This document shows, in pieces, positions 63,027 to 64,000 of a DNA stretch of 64,000 nucleotides (its first letter is position 1; each line of letters starts with the position of its first letter). Source of the DNA: a bacterium. GTDB taxonomy: Bacteria > Zhuqueibacterota > QNDG01 > JAGLOF01. The notes beneath the pieces are model-generated. The model searched no databases. It was not told the DNA's origin and saw nothing but the letters and a program-made list of their open reading frames with translations. The DNA lies in assembly GCA_016934955.1 (NCBI GenBank), contig JAFGRY010000009.1, forward strand, positions 149,496 through 213,495, in the 5' to 3' direction. Both the position numbers and the translations under genes were made by a program.

Positions 63027-63923
63027 ATGGCGACAATTTATCTGGTTGAGCAAAACAGTGTTCTGAGGAAAACCAGCGGCAGACTGCGGCTTTGTAAGAA
63101 ATATTACCAGAAAAGAAAGACTCCGGGTGTACGGCAGGCGGATGTGCTTATGGAGTGGCCGGGTGATGATATCGAACATATTATGGTATTCGGTAACATT
63201 CAAATAACCACCCAGGCAATGCACTATATGCTGAAACGGGGTGTAGAAACGGCATTGTTTTCTCTCCATGGACATCTGCTGGGTCAGGTGACACCGCCCG
63301 CAGGGCGTAATATTATGCTTCGCAGCCAACAATACAGTGCTGCTGCAGACCCGGTGTTTTGTCTTGAATACGCAAAAGGGCTGGTTAAAAGGAAAATTAA
63401 CGATCAATATAACTTTATTATTGGATTCAGGAAGAACCATCCAAGTGTGTTCGGAAAGGAAGAGACTGAGCAATTTATCGCCATCAAAAATACAGCTGAA
63501 AGAGCAGAAACACTTGATGCTTTGAGAGGTCATGAGGGCGCCGCATCGGCGCATTATTTCTCTCTGTTGGGTCGGGTGCTGCCTGAAAAGTGGAGTTTCG
63601 GCGGACGAAGCCGTCTTCCGCCCAAATACCCGCCAAACGCTGTCCTTTCTTTTGCATACACGATTATTTATAGTGAATTATGGTCATTACTCGACGGTGC
63701 AGGATTTGATCCTTACCTTGGATTCTATCATCAGATACAGTATGGGAGGCAGAGCCTGGCCCTCGATTTACTTGAATTGTTCAGAATACCTCTGGCGGAT
63801 CGGCTGATGCAGCGGTTGTTTAATTTAAGCATTTTAAATGAGATGGATTTTGAGACAGTCGGCAAAGGCGGTGTCTATCTTTCGATCAGCGGGAAAAAGA
63901 AATTTTTTATACAGTATCACTAG
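63027..63923 (+). CDS. cas1: Cas1 spacer-acquisition integrase, apparently C-terminally truncated
   Basis: A 298-aa Cas1. ATG 63027 ('MATIYLVEQNSVLRKTSGRL') is preferred over GTG 63018. The active-site residues are present: Glu170 in 'RGHEGAASAHYFSLLGRVLP', His235 in 'LGFYHQIQYGRQSLALDLLE' and Asp247 in the same helix. The N-terminal beta domain is normal ('VFGNIQITTQAMHYMLKRG'). The protein stops right after 'GKKKFFIQYH'; in most Cas1 proteins this 'GR+KF...' segment is followed by a further C-terminal helix of about 40-50 residues. The lost tail and the IS-like sequence just beyond suggest a truncation. No cas2 follows in the window. Confidence 0.88.
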   Translation: MATIYLVEQNSVLRKTSGRLRLCKKYYQKRKTPGVRQADVLMEWPGDDIEHIMVFGNIQITTQAMHYMLKRGVETALFSLHGHLLGQVTPPAGRNIMLRSQQYSAAADPVFCLEYAKGLVKRKINDQYNFIIGFRKNHPSVFGKEETEQFIAIKNTAERAETLDALRGHEGAASAHYFSLLGRVLPEKWSFGGRSRLPPKYPPNAVLSFAYTIIYSELWSLLDGAGFDPYLGFYHQIQYGRQSLALDLLELFRIPLADRLMQRLFNLSILNEMDFETVGKGGVYLSISGKKKFFIQYH

Positions 63924-64000
63924 TGTCCGGTTAAAGGTATAAAAAATAAAAAATATGGCCCAACTTACCTCAAAAATTGTTATATTCTAGTGCACCTAAA
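63920..64000. mobile_element. Possible insertion-sequence end at the cas1 3' end
   Basis: Directly after the cas1 codons comes CTAGTGTCCGGTTAAAGG (from 63919), then very AT-rich DNA. TGTCCGGTTA-like ends occur in several IS families, and cas1 loses its homology exactly here. The rest of the element would lie beyond the window, so no transposase or second terminus can be seen. Confidence 0.35.

Noticed and set aside
51100..64000. CRISPR repeat array
   Set aside because: I looked in all gaps of the island and saw no regularly spaced direct repeats; the array must be outside the window or lost.

Overview
The window looks like a chromosomal segment of a GC-rich, Gram-negative bacterium of the Fibrobacterota/Chlorobiota/Bacteroidota (FCB) superphylum or a related candidate phylum. 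Several secreted proteins end in a C-terminal sorting domain of the type-IX-secretion/FlgD-like kind (a 'NYPNPFN'-like motif followed by a beta domain). There is also a PorV-like outer-membrane protein, FG-GAP/ASPIC and dockerin-like secreted proteins, TolB/peptidase/barrel fusions and DUF5683 proteins. I cannot name the species.

Region 1 (1-14947, plus strand) is an L-fucose/glycan utilisation operon: a SorC-type regulator (partial), a GH29 alpha-L-fucosidase lipoprotein, a tungsten/molybdopterin aldehyde:ferredoxin oxidoreductase, a tandem-domain class II aldolase, a GH92 alpha-mannosidase, a half-size GDT1/UPF0016 cation transporter, L-fucose isomerase, LutABC and a fuculokinase. Together they can release fucose and mannose from glycans and take fucose through fuculose-1-phosphate to dihydroxyacetone phosphate and L-lactaldehyde. 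The oxidoreductase probably oxidises lactaldehyde to lactate, and LutABC oxidises lactate to pyruvate.

Region 2 (14975-21385, minus strand) is one tightly packed operon: TPR protein, LolD-like ATPase, LolC/E-like permease, LolA-like protein, beta-barrel protein, LytS-like kinase and LytTR response regulator. Region 3 (21.6-29.5 kb, plus) holds a PAS/HWE-type histidine kinase, then a DUF1080 lipoprotein, a large glycosidase-like protein and a GH38 alpha-mannosidase. Region 4 (29.5-36.5 kb, minus) holds three secreted FG-GAP/sorting-domain proteins. Region 5 (36.5-50.4 kb, plus) holds rho, the PorV-like protein, an inactive-looking M6-peptidase homologue, a peptidase/TolB/barrel fusion, two DUF5683 proteins, a ChaN-like lipoprotein, an RmlD-like reductase and a STAS-kinase fusion. 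A REP-associated tyrosine transposase (RAYT) gene carrying a 34-bp perfect palindrome follows.

Region 6 (51.2 kb to the end) is visibly AT-richer and begins exactly at a truncated tRNA-Val(CAC), which suggests an acquired island. It carries a CYTH protein, a degenerate sigma-54-type AAA+ protein, and a type III-A CRISPR-Cas operon: cas6, a Csx2/TM1812-type CARF-HEPN RNase, cas10/csm1, csm2, csm3, csm4, csm5, csx20, a two-helix membrane CARF protein, a stand-alone reverse transcriptase, and a cas1 that seems to have lost its C-terminus at a possible IS junction. Cas10 keeps HD and GGDD, Csm3 keeps its catalytic Asp, and the HEPN motif is intact, so interference and cyclic-oligoadenylate signalling look functional. 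No CRISPR array and no cas2 are visible. The most novel candidate is the pairing of Csx20 with the membrane CARF protein (60919-62059), sitting next to a CARF-HEPN RNase and an RT/Cas1 module.
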